Below are positions 1 to 7,951 of a stretch of DNA of 64,000 bases, piece after piece. The first letter of the stretch is position 1, and the number at the start of each line of letters is the position of its first letter. Origin of the DNA: Tsukamurella paurometabola (GTDB lineage: Bacteria > Actinomycetota > Actinomycetes > Mycobacteriales > Mycobacteriaceae). The DNA is taken from positions 1,178,001-1,242,000 of the forward strand of contig NZ_LR131273.1 in assembly GCF_900631615.1 (NCBI RefSeq). The letters are read 5' to 3'. The notes beneath the pieces were generated by a model. That model did not search any database, was not told where the DNA came from, and worked only from the letters and a program-made list of their open reading frames with translations. Position numbers and translations under genes: made by a program.

Positions 1-174
1 GTTGGCGAGCCCCTCCTTCACCTCCTTGCCGGCGGTCTCGACGTCGCCGACGTCGGAGGTGATCTCGGCCTTCTCCTCGGCGGCCCGCCCGGCCGCGCCG
101 CGGGCCTGCGTCAGCCCGCCGACGATCTCGCTGATCTTCTTGACTACGGCCTTGCCCTGCTCGATCGCGCTCAC
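1..174 (-). CDS. Small helical protein, 3' part missing (runs off the left edge)
   Basis: An open frame of 58 codons reads off the left edge, so the C-terminus is not seen. I chose the GTG at 174 because GGGAGGT lies six bases upstream; another GTG two codons earlier is too close to that site. The visible protein is Ala/Gly/Glu/Lys-rich and looks helical (VSAIEQGKAVVKKISEIVGG at its start), with no signal peptide and no WxG motif so far. I do not recognise the family. Its upstream region carries a 14-base AT-rich sequence (195-208) found again ahead of the ESX operon at 54525-54538. That hints at shared regulation with the secretion system and possibly a role as an ESX-linked protein; this is inference. 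Confidence 0.6.
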   Translation of the reverse strand, partial: MSAIEQGKAVVKKISEIVGGLTQARGAAGRAAEEKAEITSDVGDVETAGKEVKEGLAN

Positions 175-194
175 GACCACACCTCCCGGGAAGA

Positions 195-208
195 TTGTTG
201 GATTGCAA
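195..208 (-). promoter_or_regulatory. AT-rich TTGCAATCCAACAA box upstream of the left-edge gene
   Basis: On the minus strand the 14 bases TTGCAATCCAACAA lie about 20 bases upstream of the GTG at 174. The identical 14-mer occurs upstream of the first ESX gene (54525-54538). In a genome this GC-rich, an exact second copy of a sequence with nine A/T positions is unlikely by chance. It may be a regulator site or part of a promoter; the protein that reads it is unknown. Confidence 0.4.
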
Positions 209-267
209 CCTTCTCACGGCCGGCGCCGCGCTGCCACCGTTCGCGTCACAGTGGCGTCAGCACGGGA

Positions 268-504
268 TCAGGCCCGCTCGCCGGGCGGGTTCCCCTCGTC
301 GGGCGGTTGTTCGGTGCGGGCCTCGTCCGCGGCGGCGGCCTTGGCCGCCTGCCGCATCTCGAGGGCGTCGCTCACGGCGTCGCCGATCTCCCGCGCGACG
401 TCGGCCACGGCGGTGGTGATGATCGTCGCGATCCGGCCGACGCGGATGGCCGTCGACTCGACGGCCTCCTGCGCCGCGTCCTTGCGCCGCTCCAGCTTGC
501 CCAC
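268..504 (-). CDS. Small hypothetical protein, 78 aa
   Basis: A 78-residue frame starts at a GTG (504) and begins MGKLERRKDAAQEAVES. The middle (about residues 20-50) is an Ala/Ile/Val-rich amphipathic stretch and the tail is acidic and Pro-rich (QPPDEGNPPGERA). There is no signal peptide or clear transmembrane helix. A purine-rich GGAAGG sequence sits upstream but is not an ideal ribosome site. It lies just downstream of the desaturase gene on the same strand (24-base gap), so it may be the last gene of that operon. I cannot name a family. The codon pattern (GC-rich third positions) supports a real gene. Confidence 0.5.
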   Translation of the reverse strand: MGKLERRKDAAQEAVESTAIRVGRIATIITTAVADVAREIGDAVSDALEMRQAAKAAAADEARTEQPPDEGNPPGERA

Positions 505-527
505 GTCCGCGCCCTTCCGCCGAGGTC

Positions 528-1700
528 CTAGACCGACACCATCTCACGCTCGACGGCGCGCTGCCAGCCCGCCTTGGCGAGCGCGCCGCGGGCGGCGTCC
601 TCGTGCCGGGCGCGTTCGATGGTGACCGCGAGCTCGGGCTCCTGCTTGGTCCAGCGGTTCGGGAGCGAGAGCTTGGCGATCTTCTTCCAGGTCGAACCGA
701 GCTGCCCGCGCAGCGAACCCGTGTTGTAGGGCAGGCCGAACTCCTCGCACGTCGCGCGGACCTCGGCGGCGATCTCCGGGTAGCGGTTGGCCGGGATGTC
801 GGGGAACAGGTGGTGCTCGATCTGGAAGCTCAGGTTGCCGCTCATGATGTGGAACAGCCGGCCGCCGTCGATGTTCGCGGAGCCCAGCATCTGCCGGACG
901 TACCACTCGCCGCGGGTCTCCTCGGCCGTCTCCTCCTTGGTGAAGGTCTGCACGCCCGACGGGAAGTGGCCGCAGAAGATGATCGAGAAGGTCCACAGGT
1001 TGCGGATCAGGTTGGCCGACATGTTGCCGAGGAAGGTCAGCGGGAACAGCGGGCCGGTGAGCGCCGGGAAGATGACGTAGTCCTTGAGCACCTGCTTGCC
1101 CGCCTTGCGGCGCATGCCGGCGACGAGCTCCTTGATGTCGCCCCACTTGCGCTCGCCCTTGACGATCCGCTCGGCCTCCAGGTCGTGGAGCATGACGCCC
1201 CACTGGAACAGCACCATGAGCGCGCTCGCGTAGGCGAGGTTGCCCAGGTAGTACGGGTGCCACTTCTGCTCCGGCGCCATGCGCAGGATGCCGTAGCCGA
1301 TGTCGCGGTCCATGTCGAGGACGTTGGTGAAGGTGTGGTGCAGGTAGTTGTGGCTGTGCTTCCACTGGTCGGCGGGGCACACGGTGTCCCATTCGAATTC
1401 GCGGGAGTTCAGGCCGGGCTCACGCATCCAGTCGTACTGGCCGTGCATCACGTTGTGGCCGATCTCCATGTTGTCGAGGATCTTCGACACACCGAGGGAG
1501 CCGACGGCCAGCGGCCACAGCGGCGGCAGGTACATCATGGCGCGGCCGGCGATCTCGAAGCCGCGCTGCGCGCGCACGATCTTGTAGATGTACTCGCGGT
1601 CCTTGGCGCCCAGGTCGTTGATGATGCGGGTGCGGATGGCGTCGAAGCGCTCGCCGATGATCTCGACCTGCTCGGCGGTGAGAGTGATCTGTTCCGTCAT
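528..1700 (-). CDS. desA3: Membrane acyl-CoA fatty acid desaturase (DesA3/Rv3229c type)
   Basis: A 390-aa integral membrane di-iron desaturase. The three histidine boxes are present: HNVMH, HSHNYLHH and QIEHHLFP. The flanking sequence (MEIGHNVMHGQYDWM, GQWYVRQMLGSAN-like and MSGNLxxQIEHH stretches) closely follows mycobacterial DesA3, the stearoyl-CoA delta-9 desaturase that makes oleate for membrane lipids. I chose the ATG at 1700 because a GAAGGGGAG ribosome site precedes it and earlier in-frame codons run back into the reductase gene. The gene lies 25 bases downstream of the reductase on the same strand. In mycobacteria Rv3230c passes NADPH electrons to DesA3, and the same two-gene arrangement here supports that pairing. 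Confidence 0.93.
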   Translation of the reverse strand: MTEQITLTAEQVEIIGERFDAIRTRIINDLGAKDREYIYKIVRAQRGFEIAGRAMMYLPPLWPLAVGSLGVSKILDNMEIGHNVMHGQYDWMREPGLNSREFEWDTVCPADQWKHSHNYLHHTFTNVLDMDRDIGYGILRMAPEQKWHPYYLGNLAYASALMVLFQWGVMLHDLEAERIVKGERKWGDIKELVAGMRRKAGKQVLKDYVIFPALTGPLFPLTFLGNMSANLIRNLWTFSIIFCGHFPSGVQTFTKEETAEETRGEWYVRQMLGSANIDGGRLFHIMSGNLSFQIEHHLFPDIPANRYPEIAAEVRATCEEFGLPYNTGSLRGQLGSTWKKIAKLSLPNRWTKQEPELAVTIERARHEDAARGALAKAGWQRAVEREMVSV

Positions 1701-1725
1701 GGTTCTCCCCTTCGAAGGTGGTGGG

Positions 1726-2778
1726 CTACAGCGCGATCTCGACGTCGCCGACGGGCGCGCTGATGCAGAGCTGGATGTGCTGGTCGGGCTCGTCGTTCGT
1801 CTCGCCCGTGAGGATGTTCGTGGTGCAGCCCGACGTGCGGACGGCGGTGCAGGAGAAGCAGATGCCCATGCGGCAGCCGCTCTCGGGGAAAAGGCCGGAG
1901 GACTCGGCCTGGTCGAGGATGCTGCGGCCGTCGTTGTCGACCTCGGTGCCTGCCTTGGTGAAGCGCAGGGTGCCGGTCGCCTCGCCCGACGGTGCGGCCG
2001 CCACCGGCGGGGTGAACTCCTCGACGCGGAGCTCGACACCGGCGTCGGAGTACAGCTGTTTCGCGGTCTCGAGCAGCGGGGCGGGGCCGCACGCGAAGCC
2101 GATGTCGCCGAAGTCCTCGAGGTGCTCGGGGCCGAGGTGACGGCCGCCGGCGCGGGTGTAGACGTAGGTCACCGAGACGTTCGGCCGGCGGGCGAGGTGC
2201 TCGAGTTCGCGGCGGTACGGGTTGTCGGCGGCGTCGCGGCAGAAGTGCAGGACGTCGATCGCACCCTCGTGCTGCTCGTCCACGAGCGTGCGCACGATCG
2301 AGAGTACGGGTGTCACACCACTGCCGCCGCTGATGAGGCGGATCCGTTCGGGCCGGTTCCCCGGCGTCCCGGGCAGCGTGAAGGTGCCGGCGGCCGGGGT
2401 GAGGCCCAGGACGTCGCCCACCGCGAGGTTCTCACGGAGGTGCGTGCTGACGAGGCCGTCGGCGTCCGCGGTGACGGTGAACTCGAGCTCGCCCGGCGCG
2501 TGCTGCGAACCGGCGGGCGAGAAGCAGCGCGTCTGACGCACACCGTCGATCACGGTGCTGACCTGGATGAACTGACCGGCCTCGAAGCCCTCGAACTGGC
2601 GGGTCGGGGTCACGGTGAAGGTCACGGTGCGGTCGGTGCGGCGGCTCACGGCGGTCACGCGGCCACGGATCTCGGTCCACGTGACCATCGGGTCGACGAG
2701 TTCGAGGTAGCGGTCCACCGCGTGGGGCGTCAGCACGGCCTCGACGACGGATCCGGCGAATCGAGTGAAGCGGCTCAT
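1726..2778 (-). CDS. Ferredoxin/flavin oxidoreductase, electron donor to the desaturase (Rv3230c type)
   Basis: A 350-aa NAD(P)H reductase made of an FAD-binding ferredoxin-reductase domain (about residues 40-240, with RQTRCFSPAGS flavin-binding and GGSGVTPVLS nucleotide-binding stretches) and a C-terminal plant-type [2Fe-2S] domain (ESGCRMGICFSCTAV, Cys spacing Cx4CxxC plus a later Cys in GCTTNILTG). It should pass electrons from NAD(P)H to the adjacent desaturase. The ATG at 2778 is preceded by GGAG; an in-frame codon at 2826 is possible but would overlap the likely operator. It is the first gene of the operon, divergent from a TetR regulator. Confidence 0.92.
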   Translation of the reverse strand: MSRFTRFAGSVVEAVLTPHAVDRYLELVDPMVTWTEIRGRVTAVSRRTDRTVTFTVTPTRQFEGFEAGQFIQVSTVIDGVRQTRCFSPAGSQHAPGELEFTVTADADGLVSTHLRENLAVGDVLGLTPAAGTFTLPGTPGNRPERIRLISGGSGVTPVLSIVRTLVDEQHEGAIDVLHFCRDAADNPYRRELEHLARRPNVSVTYVYTRAGGRHLGPEHLEDFGDIGFACGPAPLLETAKQLYSDAGVELRVEEFTPPVAAAPSGEATGTLRFTKAGTEVDNDGRSILDQAESSGLFPESGCRMGICFSCTAVRTSGCTTNILTGETNDEPDQHIQLCISAPVGDVEIAL

Positions 2779-2796
2779 GGCTGTGTTTCTCCGTTC

Positions 2797-2814
2797 AGTG
2801 CACGCTTGTACACT
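2797..2814. promoter_or_regulatory. Candidate TetR operator in the divergent desaturase/TetR intergenic region
   Basis: AGTGCACGCTTGTACACT is an imperfect inverted repeat (half sites AGTGCAC and AGTGTAC) between the reductase start and the divergent TetR gene. Position and symmetry suit an autoregulatory TetR operator controlling desaturation. Binding is inferred only. Confidence 0.35.
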
Positions 2815-2919
2815 CACAGTATGCACGCAGCCGTCCGCTCCCCGTCAAGGAGTTGTTCCGTGACCTCGGCCACAACCTCCGCGACACCGCCCCGACGCAG
2901 GGGCGATAGACTCGAACCC

Positions 2920-3579
2920 ATGCCCAGACCGACCCCGCGCGCCGTCGAACGGCACACCCCGGGACCGTCGCGGGCGGAGGCCAAGGAGCGCACGCGGCAG
3001 ACCCTGCTGGACGAGGCGCTGGCCCTGGCCGGTGAACGCTCGTTCGCGAGCCTGTCGCTGCGCGAGGTCGCCAAGGCGGCCGGCGTGGTGCCCACGGCCT
3101 TCTACCGCCACTTCGCGTCGATGGACGACCTCGGCGTCACCCTCGTCGAGGACGCGATGCGCGTGCTCCGTCGCATGCTGCGGGAGGGGCGGCGCGAAGG
3201 CGTCGCGCCCAGCGGGGCGGAGGCGATCCGCATCGTCGCCAAGCAGGCACGCGCCAACGACGCCGAGTTCCAGTTCCTCGTGCGCGAGCGCTACGGCGGC
3301 TCCCCGGAGCTGCAGCGCGCGATCGACGTCGAACTGCGGCTGTTCGCCAAGGAACTCACCCACGACCTGTCGCGGATCCCCGCGCTCAGCGACTGGAGCG
3401 TGGAGGACCTGGACATGATCGCCGACCTCTACGTCACGATCATGCTGGGCTTCGTCGCCGAGTTGGTGCGCATCGACGCCCGCAATACCCGCGACGAGGC
3501 GGAACTCATCGACCGCACCACCCGCCAGCTCACGGTCGTCGCCCTGGGCCTGGGCTCCTATCAGCCGCGCGAGCAGTAG
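2920..3579 (+). CDS. TetR-family transcriptional regulator
   Basis: A 219-aa TetR regulator. The N-terminal helix-turn-helix (about residues 22-70) contains FASLSLREVAKAAGVVPTAF followed by YRHFASMDDLG, which is typical of the family. The all-helical C-terminal half would bind a ligand, and its YVTIMLGFVAELVR stretch resembles FabR-like fatty-acid regulators. I prefer the ATG at 2920; an in-frame ATG at 2821 would add 33 Arg/Ser-rich residues and start inside the operator region. It is divergent from the reductase-desaturase operon, so it most likely represses that operon in response to acyl-CoA composition. That role is inferred from arrangement. Confidence 0.88.
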   Translation: MPRPTPRAVERHTPGPSRAEAKERTRQTLLDEALALAGERSFASLSLREVAKAAGVVPTAFYRHFASMDDLGVTLVEDAMRVLRRMLREGRREGVAPSGAEAIRIVAKQARANDAEFQFLVRERYGGSPELQRAIDVELRLFAKELTHDLSRIPALSDWSVEDLDMIADLYVTIMLGFVAELVRIDARNTRDEAELIDRTTRQLTVVALGLGSYQPREQ

Positions 3580-3684
3580 CACCGCTCCGCGTCGTCCCCC
3601 ACGCCGCGCCGATTCCCCCGGTGAACGCCGGGACGTTCACCGGATCGCCACCCGGCGATCATCTAGTTCGGCTAACTTTTTGCC

Positions 3685-4065
3685 ATGCGCATCGCACCCC
3701 GCCTCGCGGGATCGGTCGTCGTGGCGCTCGGCGTCACCGTCGCGACCGTCTCGCCCGCCACCGCCGCCCTGCCCACCTGCGCCCTCTCCTCCCTCCCTGC
3801 GGAGGCCACGGACACCGTCGACCTCATCCACCAGGGCGGGCCGTTCCCGTACCCGCGCAACGACGGGGTGGTGTTCCAGAACCGCGAGGGCATCCTGCCC
3901 GCGAAGGCCTCGGGCTACTACCACGAGTACACGGTGCCCACGCCGGGCTCGTCGACCCGCGGCGCGCGCCGGATCGTCACCGGTGGAACGCCGCTCACCT
4001 CGCCGCCCGATTGGTACTACACCGGCGACCACTACGCCTCCTTCTGCATCGTGACGGGAGCCTGA
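3685..4065 (+). CDS. Secreted guanyl-specific ribonuclease (RNase Sa / N1-T1 family)
   Basis: A 126-aa exported ribonuclease. Residues 1-28 are a Sec signal peptide ending in SPATA. The mature part matches Streptomyces RNase Sa almost end to end: DGVVFQNREGILP, YYHEYTVPTPG, TRGARRIVTG and YYTGDHYASF. The catalytic residues correspond to Glu81, Arg96 and His116, and Cys32 and Cys121 are placed for the family's single disulfide. It cleaves RNA after G outside the cell. The next gene, three bases on, is a barstar-type inhibitor that protects the producing cell. Likely uses are phosphate scavenging or competition with other microbes. Confidence 0.93.
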   Translation: MRIAPRLAGSVVVALGVTVATVSPATAALPTCALSSLPAEATDTVDLIHQGGPFPYPRNDGVVFQNREGILPAKASGYYHEYTVPTPGSSTRGARRIVTGGTPLTSPPDWYYTGDHYASFCIVTGA

Positions 4066-4068
4066 GCC

Positions 4069-4365
4069 GTGAAGACCTACACCGTGGACGGCGGCCGGGT
4101 GACCGGCGCAGCCGACTTCTACGCCGAGCTCGGGCGCGCCGTGAACGGCCCCGGCGGCTACTTCGGCAGCAACCTCGACGCCCTCGTCGACTGCCTGCGC
4201 GGCGGCTTCGGCACCCCGGAGGACGAGCCCTTCGGCTTCCGGCTCACCCACGCCGATGACGTCCGCACCGCGCTCGGTCCGGCGCTCTACGCCGAGGTGC
4301 TGGACGTCTTCGCCACGTCGGGCGTGCCCTTCGCGACGGACGAGCGGACCGGGCGCGCGGGCTGA
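4069..4365 (+). CDS. Barstar-type ribonuclease inhibitor
   Basis: A 98-aa cytoplasmic inhibitor. The signature GYFGSNLDALVDCLRGGF (residues 30-47) matches barstar's YYGENLDALWDCL helix, and Asp37 and Asp41 correspond to barstar Asp35 and Asp39, the latter being the residue that plugs the RNase active site. There is no signal peptide, as expected for an inhibitor kept inside. It starts at a GTG three bases after the ribonuclease stop, so the two are co-translated and form a toxin-immunity pair. Confidence 0.92.
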   Translation: MKTYTVDGGRVTGAADFYAELGRAVNGPGGYFGSNLDALVDCLRGGFGTPEDEPFGFRLTHADDVRTALGPALYAEVLDVFATSGVPFATDERTGRAG

Positions 4366-4413
4366 TTCCGCCGAACCGCCCGGCGATCGCCGACGGTGCG
4401 CGACGATCGTGGG

Positions 4414-5877
4414 ATGACCTCTTCTCAGACGCGCAGCGAGCACGACCTGCTCGGCGACATCGACGTCCCCGCCGACGCCTACTACGGCGCCCACACCGCT
4501 CGGGCGCTGCTCAACTTCCCCATCACCGGCGTCCCGATCGCGATCCACACCCACCTGGTGAACGCGCTGGCCGCCGTGAAACAGGCCGCGGCATCGGCGA
4601 ATCGGCAGCTGGGCCTGCTCGACGACGAGCGGTCCGCCGCGATCGTCGCCGCGTGCGAACGGATCCGGGGTGGAGGGCTGCACGAGTGGTTCGTCGTCGA
4701 CACCATCGCGGGCGGCGCGGGTACCTCGACGAACATGAACGCGAACGAGGTGATCGCGAACGCCGCCCTTGAGCACCTGGGCCGGCCGAAGGGCGACTAC
4801 GCCTCGCTGCACCCGCTCGATCACGTGAACCTCGGGCAGAGCACCAACGACGTCTACCCCACCGCGATCAAGATCGCCCTGATCACCCAGCTCGCCGAGC
4901 TGGCGGATGCCCTCACGGAGCTCCGCGGCACGTTCGCCGCGAAGTCCGACGAGTTCGCGCGGATCCTCAAGATGGGGCGCACGCAGTTGCAGGACGCGGT
5001 GCCGATGACGCTCGGACAGGAGTTCGGCGCCTTCGCCACCACGCTCGGCGAGGACATCGTGCGGCTGCAGGAGGCCACCCGACTGCTGCACGAGCTCAAC
5101 ATCGGCGGCACCGCGATCGGCACCGCCCTCAACGCCCACCCCGGATACCGCCGTCAGGTCATCGAGCGGCTGCGCGAGGTCACGGGCATCCACGAGCTGG
5201 TCGGCGCGACCGACCTCATCGAGGCCACCGCCGACGTCGGCGTCTTCGTCCAGCTGTCCGGAGTCCTCAAGCGGATCGCCGTGAAGCTGTCGAAGACCTG
5301 CAACGATCTGCGGCTGCTGTCGTCGGGCCCGCGCGCCGGCCTCGCGGAGATCCACCTGCCCGCCGTGCAGGCCGGGTCGTCGATCATGCCGGGCAAGGTC
5401 AACCCCGTCATCCCCGAGGTTGTGAACCAGATCGCTTACGAGGTGATCGGCCACGACGTCACCATCACCCTGGCCGCGGAGGGAGGCCAGTTGCAGCTCA
5501 ACGCCTTCGAACCGATCATCGGGCGCTCACTGGTCGAGTCGATCGCGCACCTCACGCGCGGCGCCCGGGTGCTCGGCGAGCGCTGCGTCGCCGGGATCAC
5601 CGCGAACTCCGATCGCCTGGAGCGGATGGTCGCCGAGTCCATCGGCGTCGTGACCGCACTGAGCCCGACCATCGGTTACGCCGCGGCCACCTCCGTGGCC
5701 GCCGAGGCGCTCGAGTCCGGGCGGGGCGTCGTCGAGATCGTGCGCGAACGCGCCCTCCTCGACGAGGCGACCCTCGCGTCCCTGCTCAGCCCCGAGTACC
5801 TCACCGGCCACCCGCCGCACGCCCTCACGCCGCAGCCCGACGGTGCCGGCGGCGACGGATCTTCCGAGAGCCGCTGA
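4414..5877 (+). CDS. aspA: Aspartate ammonia-lyase
   Basis: A 487-aa member of the fumarase/aspartase superfamily that converts L-aspartate to fumarate and ammonia. The family signature GSSIMPGKVNP is at residues 321-331, on the mobile loop holding the catalytic Ser. The substrate-binding stretches GAGTSTNMNANEVIANAALE and GQSTNDVYPTAIK are present. The text after the signature (VVNQIAYEVIGHDVTITLAA, then EGGQLQLNAFEP) follows AspA rather than FumC. I chose the ATG at 4414; a GTG six codons earlier is possible. It stands alone and converges with the next operon, with nine bases between stops. Confidence 0.92.
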   Translation: MTSSQTRSEHDLLGDIDVPADAYYGAHTARALLNFPITGVPIAIHTHLVNALAAVKQAAASANRQLGLLDDERSAAIVAACERIRGGGLHEWFVVDTIAGGAGTSTNMNANEVIANAALEHLGRPKGDYASLHPLDHVNLGQSTNDVYPTAIKIALITQLAELADALTELRGTFAAKSDEFARILKMGRTQLQDAVPMTLGQEFGAFATTLGEDIVRLQEATRLLHELNIGGTAIGTALNAHPGYRRQVIERLREVTGIHELVGATDLIEATADVGVFVQLSGVLKRIAVKLSKTCNDLRLLSSGPRAGLAEIHLPAVQAGSSIMPGKVNPVIPEVVNQIAYEVIGHDVTITLAAEGGQLQLNAFEPIIGRSLVESIAHLTRGARVLGERCVAGITANSDRLERMVAESIGVVTALSPTIGYAAATSVAAEALESGRGVVEIVRERALLDEATLASLLSPEYLTGHPPHALTPQPDGAGGDGSSESR

Positions 5878-5886
5878 ACCGTCGGG

Positions 5887-7047
5887 TCATTCCCAGTACG
5901 CGCGCCATTCGCGTTCTTCGCGGACCTTCTCCTCGTGTCGTTCCGCCGTCGCCGGCAGCAGGGTCACCTCGGGGTGGGGCTGCGCGAAGAAGTCGCCCTC
6001 GCCGCGCGCCGCACGGTGATCACCCGTGTCGATGTAGCAGTAGCCGACCCCGGACAGGGACGCCGGGGAGTCCGTGCGGCCCAGGTGGTGCAGCACGGTG
6101 CGGGCGACCGCCGCCGCCCCGTTCTTCGCGAAGATCGCGGCCTTCGGCAGCGGGCGACCCGTCGGCGAGGTGACGGCGGAGACGTCGCCGATCGCCCACA
6201 CCCCGTCGTACTCGGTGGCCATCGATTCCCGGTCCACGGGCGTCCAGCCGGTCCCGTTCAGGGCCAGCGCGGGCTCGTGCGGCGGCACGAACACCAGGAG
6301 GTCGAAGGGCACGGCCTCGCCGTCGGCGAAGTGCACGGTCCGCGCGATGTGATCCACCCGCTCCACCTGGTGCAGCGTGTGCAGGTCGATCCCGGCGTCG
6401 CGCACCCGGCTCGCCAGTTCGAGGCCGGCATCGGGCCCGGCGGAGGGCATCGGCTGCGGCTCCGGGGTGTACACGGCGATGCTCGTCCTGTCGCGCACCC
6501 CGGTCTCGGTGAGGAGGTCGGCGGCCAGGAACGCGCCCTCGTACGGGGCGACGGGGCAGCGGAAGGGCGTCGCCGCCACGAGGAACACGAGTCGTCCGCC
6601 CGCGAACGCGCTGAGCGCGCGGTGGGCGCGCGCCGCCTCCGCGGCCGAGTAGTAGTGCACCGCCAGGCCCGCGTCGACGGCTTCCTGCAGCCCCGGGACC
6701 CGGTGCGTCGCGTTCCGGGCGCCCAGGGCCAGGACCAGGGCGTCGTACGGCAGGCGTTCCCCGGTCTCGAGGACCACCACGCGTGCGGCGGTGTCGACGC
6801 CGGCGATCTCGGCGCGCCGGGTCCGCACTCCGGAGAGGCTCTGCTCGGAGGGACGGATCGGCACGCTCTCGACGGTGCGCCATCCACGCATCACCCACGG
6901 CAGGGTGAATCCGATGTAGTGCTCGAAGTCCTCGTCGACGAGGGTGATCTCGACGTCCTCGAGGGGAACTCCGGACTCGCGCAGCTCCTTGATCACGCTC
7001 AGGCCGCCGATGCCGGCGCCGGCGACGACGATGCGCTGGGTAGTCAT
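5887..7047 (-). CDS. FAD-dependent NAD(P)/quinone oxidoreductase, sulfide:quinone oxidoreductase-like
   Basis: A 386-aa flavoprotein. The N-terminal dinucleotide fold has GAGIGG at residues 9-14 and the C-terminal FAD loop is GVWAIGDVSA. The stretch FRCPVAPYEGAFLAADLL is typical of sulfide:quinone oxidoreductases and flavocytochrome c sulfide dehydrogenases, where the Cys belongs to the catalytic set. The ATG at 7047 is preceded by AAAGG; an upstream in-frame start would run into the DsbA gene. It is second in a two-gene operon with the DsbA-family protein, under a CsoR/CstR-like operator, which supports a role in oxidising sulfide or handling sulfane sulfur. A general NADH dehydrogenase-like role is the alternative. 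Confidence 0.8.
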   Translation of the reverse strand: MTTQRIVVAGAGIGGLSVIKELRESGVPLEDVEITLVDEDFEHYIGFTLPWVMRGWRTVESVPIRPSEQSLSGVRTRRAEIAGVDTAARVVVLETGERLPYDALVLALGARNATHRVPGLQEAVDAGLAVHYYSAAEAARAHRALSAFAGGRLVFLVAATPFRCPVAPYEGAFLAADLLTETGVRDRTSIAVYTPEPQPMPSAGPDAGLELASRVRDAGIDLHTLHQVERVDHIARTVHFADGEAVPFDLLVFVPPHEPALALNGTGWTPVDRESMATEYDGVWAIGDVSAVTSPTGRPLPKAAIFAKNGAAAVARTVLHHLGRTDSPASLSGVGYCYIDTGDHRAARGEGDFFAQPHPEVTLLPATAERHEEKVREEREWRAYWE

Positions 7048-7075
7048 GTGCAGGACCTTTCTGTGTGGGGTTGGG

Positions 7076-7660
7076 TCACGTGGGATGCCGCAGGCGCTGC
7101 ACCGATGTGAAGGCGTCGACGGACGCGACGGTGCCGAGCGCATCGAACAGGGCGCGCCCGGCAGCGGCATCGGGCACCGTGCGCAGGATCGGCCCGTGGA
7201 ACACCGTGTCGCCGAGGGCGATCAGAGGGCTTCCGCCGCTCCCGCCCGCCGCCTCCTGGCTCCGGGCGTGGGCGTCGCTCACGGCGGGATCGAGGGATCG
7301 GTCCGCGACGCTCGCGGCGTGACCGGGCGGGAGTCCGAGCATGCGCAGCATCGTCCGCATCGACGGCTCGTCGAGTACGGCCCCGTCGCGGTGGTAGAGG
7401 TCGTTGAAGGCACGCAGGGCCTCCCACAGGCGCGTGCCGTCGACCTCGCGTGCCAGGCTCGCGAAAAGCCTTCCCGCGGATCGTGAATCGCGCATCCGAG
7501 CCGTTGCGCGCGCGGGGAGTTCGCGCCCCTCGTTGAGGATCGCGAGGCTCATCAGTTCCCATTCCAGCGCCTCCGGGCCGCCCACGGCCTCGTGCAGCCA
7601 CTCGGCGGTCGGCCACGAGTAGGGGCACACCGGATCGAACCAGAATCGGACTGCGGGCAC
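7076..7660 (-). CDS. DsbA-family thiol oxidoreductase (mycothiol-dependent Rv2466c-like)
   Basis: A 194-aa thioredoxin-fold protein. The start (FWFDPVCPYSW), MSLAILNEGRE and GSPLIALGDTVFHGPIL match the Rv2466c family of mycothiol-dependent nitroreductase/DsbA proteins. The active site reads CPYS, where Rv2466c has CPWC, so only one redox Cys remains; such proteins usually act through a mixed disulfide with mycothiol. I prefer the GTG at 7660 (AGGAG five bases upstream); GTG 7666 is also possible. It is first in the operon with the SQR-like gene and sits right behind a GC-rich palindromic operator. A role in persulfide or mycothiol chemistry is inferred. Confidence 0.85.
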   Translation of the reverse strand: MPAVRFWFDPVCPYSWPTAEWLHEAVGGPEALEWELMSLAILNEGRELPARATARMRDSRSAGRLFASLAREVDGTRLWEALRAFNDLYHRDGAVLDEPSMRTMLRMLGLPPGHAASVADRSLDPAVSDAHARSQEAAGGSGGSPLIALGDTVFHGPILRTVPDAAAGRALFDALGTVASVDAFTSVQRLRHPT

Positions 7661-7676
7661 GACCACTCCTCTCCTT

Positions 7677-7694
7677 ATCCCCCCTGGGGGTTAT
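7677..7694. promoter_or_regulatory. CsoR/CstR-like operator for the DsbA-SQR operon
   Basis: ATCCCCCCTGGGGGTTAT is a near-palindrome with a C-run facing a G-run and A/T ends, the layout bound by CsoR-family repressors such as the sulfur sensor CstR and the copper sensor CsoR. It sits just upstream of the ribosome site of the DsbA-family gene, where binding would block transcription. No csoR-like gene is visible in this window. Confidence 0.5.
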
Positions 7695-7896
7695 GACATC
7701 GAGGCTACCGACGTCCGGCGCCACGCGCACCCCCCGGGCGATTCTTCACACGATCGACACATCCGGTGCGTCGCCCTCCACCCGAACCCTCCACCCCCAG
7801 CGCGAATCCGGGGTCCGGCACCACCCGGACACCGATCGCGCACCTCGCCCGACGGCGCGCCGACGGGGGCGCGGCCGCGCGAGGCGACCGATGGCA

Positions 7897-7925
7897 TTGC
7901 ACATCGCGCGGTGGAGTGTTACGTT
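7897..7925 (+). promoter_or_regulatory. Promoter of the PLP enzyme gene
   Basis: TTGCAC and TACGTT are separated by 17 bases. Transcription would begin close to 7932, just before the palindrome at 7936-7951, so a bound repressor would cover the start point. Confidence 0.5.
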
Positions 7926-7935
7926 CCGATCATTC

Positions 7936-7951
7936 ATCCCCCCAGGGGGAT
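7936..7951. promoter_or_regulatory. CsoR/CstR-like operator for the PLP enzyme gene
   Basis: ATCCCCCCAGGGGGAT is a palindrome of the same design as the one at 7677-7694, placed at the predicted transcription start of the rightward gene. The two copies on the two divergent units are the best evidence that both belong to one regulon. Confidence 0.55.

Noticed and set aside
528-2039. A longer desaturase start reaching back to about 2039.
   Set aside because: The extra N-terminus is Ser/Arg/Pro-rich shadow of the reductase gene, and a strong ribosome site precedes the ATG at 1700.
7695-7896. A csoR/cstR repressor gene inside the divergent region.
   Set aside because: No frame there has the Cys-His-Cys pattern or helical make-up of the family, and no ribosome site is present.
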